DNA of 5,978 nt from an uncultured Comamonadaceae bacterium. Lineage in GTDB: Bacteria > Pseudomonadota > Gammaproteobacteria > Burkholderiales > Burkholderiaceae_C. The position numbers were made by a program, and so were the translations under genes. Shown here piece after piece: positions 5,059 through 5,978 of the stretch (positions are counted from its first letter, which is position 1; each line of letters starts with the position of its first letter). The DNA lies in assembly GCA_937871735.1 (NCBI GenBank), contig CALMOI010000251.1, positions 1-5,978 on the forward strand, read 5' to 3'. Under the pieces are notes generated by a model that had not been told where the DNA came from, did no database searches, and saw nothing but the letters and a program-made list of their open reading frames with translations.

Positions 5059-5973
5059 ATGACCACTTTCAAACGCGCCGCTCCACCGCCCCCTTCCACA
5101 CCAGCGCCGGGGCGTGCGGCCCCCACTTTTGCGCGTGCGCCCGCACCCACTGGCACGGTGCGCCTGAACAAGCGCATGGCTGATATGGGCTTGTGCTCGC
5201 GCCGCGAGGCCGACGACTGGATCGGCAAAGGCTGGGTCAAAGTCAACGGCCAAGTGGCCGAGATGGGCGTGCAGGTCACGCCGTCCGACCGCATTGAGGT
5301 GGACAAAAAAGCCCAAGGCCAGCAAGCCACGCAAGTCACCATCTTGCTGCACAAGCCGATGGGCTACGTCAGCGGCCAAGCCGAAGACGGCCACGAGCCC
5401 GCTGTGACGCTGGTGCAGCCGCAAAACCGCTGGCGCGACGACAACGCCCGCTACTTTTTCAACCCGTCACAGTTGCGCGGACTGGCCCCGGCGGGGCGGC
5501 TGGACATCGACTCCACTGGCTTGTTGGTGCTGACGCAAGATGGCCGCGTCGCCCGCCAGCTGATCGGCGAAGACTCGGTGATGGAAAAAGAGTACTTGGT
5601 GCGCGTGAGCTACTTTGGCACCGGCGAGGCCGCCGCCTTCCACAGCGAGCGCCCCGGCGCGCTGCGCAGCATCCATGAAAACGACCCGGTCACCAGCAAC
5701 GTGAGCGCGGTGTTTCCGCCCGCGCTGCTGGCCAAACTGCGCCACGGCCTGAGTTTGGACGGCCAAGCGCTGCGCCCGGCGCGGGTTGATTGGCAAAACC
5801 CCGAGCAACTGCGCTTTGTGCTGACCGAAGGCAAAAAGCGCCAAATTCGCCGCATGTGCGAGCTGGTCGGGTTGAAGGTGGTCGGCCTGAAGCGCGTGCG
5901 CATCGGCGGCATCATGCTGGGCAACCTGCCGCCCGGCCAGTGGCGCTACTTGGCCCCGCACGAGCGGTTTTGA
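5059..5973 (+). CDS. rluF: RluF-like 23S rRNA pseudouridine synthase (RsuA/RluB/RluF family)
   Basis: Cytoplasmic RNA-modifying enzyme that isomerises uridine to pseudouridine in 23S rRNA; E. coli RluF acts mainly on U2604. It has 304 residues. A Pro/Ala-rich, probably disordered tail (1-33) is followed by an S4 RNA-binding domain at about 34-80 (V-R-L-N-K-R, then G-L-C-S-R-R-E-A-D), and the catalytic domain, with G-R-L-D at 146-149 carrying the catalytic aspartate D149. The D-S-T-G-L-L-V-L-T stretch at 151-159, E-K-E-Y-L-V at 176-181 and K-K-R-Q-I-R-R-M-C-E at 259-268 follow. The last two and the P-P-G-Q-W-R-Y-L ending resemble RluF more than RluB or RsuA, but the exact target base is inference. 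Compared with E. coli RluF from memory, there are about 16 extra residues between E-D-G (109-111) and G-R-L-D. The ATG at 5059 has no obvious ribosome site. It is not functionally linked to the liv cluster as far as can be seen. Confidence 0.9.
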   Translation: MTTFKRAAPPPPSTPAPGRAAPTFARAPAPTGTVRLNKRMADMGLCSRREADDWIGKGWVKVNGQVAEMGVQVTPSDRIEVDKKAQGQQATQVTILLHKPMGYVSGQAEDGHEPAVTLVQPQNRWRDDNARYFFNPSQLRGLAPAGRLDIDSTGLLVLTQDGRVARQLIGEDSVMEKEYLVRVSYFGTGEAAAFHSERPGALRSIHENDPVTSNVSAVFPPALLAKLRHGLSLDGQALRPARVDWQNPEQLRFVLTEGKKRQIRRMCELVGLKVVGLKRVRIGGIMLGNLPPGQWRYLAPHERF

Positions 5974-5978
5974 GCGCC

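Noticed and set aside
4486..5424. Minus-strand open frame of 312 codons spanning the regulator, the gap and the pseudouridine synthase
   Set aside because: It crosses two well-supported plus-strand genes and an intergenic gap and has shadow-type composition without recognisable motifs.

Overview
The window is about 6 kb of GC-rich DNA (low sixties per cent by eye). Codon use and the protein family variants point to a betaproteobacterium of the order Burkholderiales, probably a Comamonadaceae-type genome. That placement is inferred from recalled family resemblance, not from a search. Coding density is high: five complete or near-complete genes and one partial gene, with no RNA gene, mobile element, CRISPR array or large repeat visible.

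Left part (1-4125, minus strand): a compact operon read right to left. It begins with an AMP-forming acyl-CoA ligase of the long-chain (FAA1-like) type. This is followed by livG (ABC ATPase), livH (permease) and the first 124 codons of livM (second permease), which runs off the left edge. The gaps are only 24, 22 and 37 nt. The periplasmic binding protein (LivK type) and second ATPase (LivF) needed for a complete branched-chain/hydrophobic amide (HAAT) importer are not in the window and should lie beyond its left edge. A ligase leading the operon suggests that the imported substrate may be a carboxylic acid trapped inside as its CoA thioester, rather than an amino acid.

Middle (4126-4290): a 165-bp divergent control region between the ligase and a Crp/Fnr-family regulator gene on the plus strand. 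It holds an 18-bp inverted repeat (TTGTC-N8-GACAA) with CRP-type geometry. The repeat's centre is 41.5 bp upstream of the start site predicted from a TACAGT -10 box for the ligase operon, and it overlaps a candidate promoter for the regulator itself. This suggests activation of the operon and autorepression of the regulator. It is the most interesting regulatory signal here, but it is prediction only.

Right part (4291-5973, plus strand): the Crp/Fnr regulator (235 codons from the preferred ATG), then after 60 bp an RluF-like 23S rRNA pseudouridine synthase, a housekeeping gene probably unrelated to the transport cluster.

I see no wholly new system. What stands out is a coherent module: an orphan-effector Crp/Fnr regulator, an acyl-CoA ligase and a HAAT transporter. 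Separately, the first ~37 bases of the window do not match what LivM should encode there.
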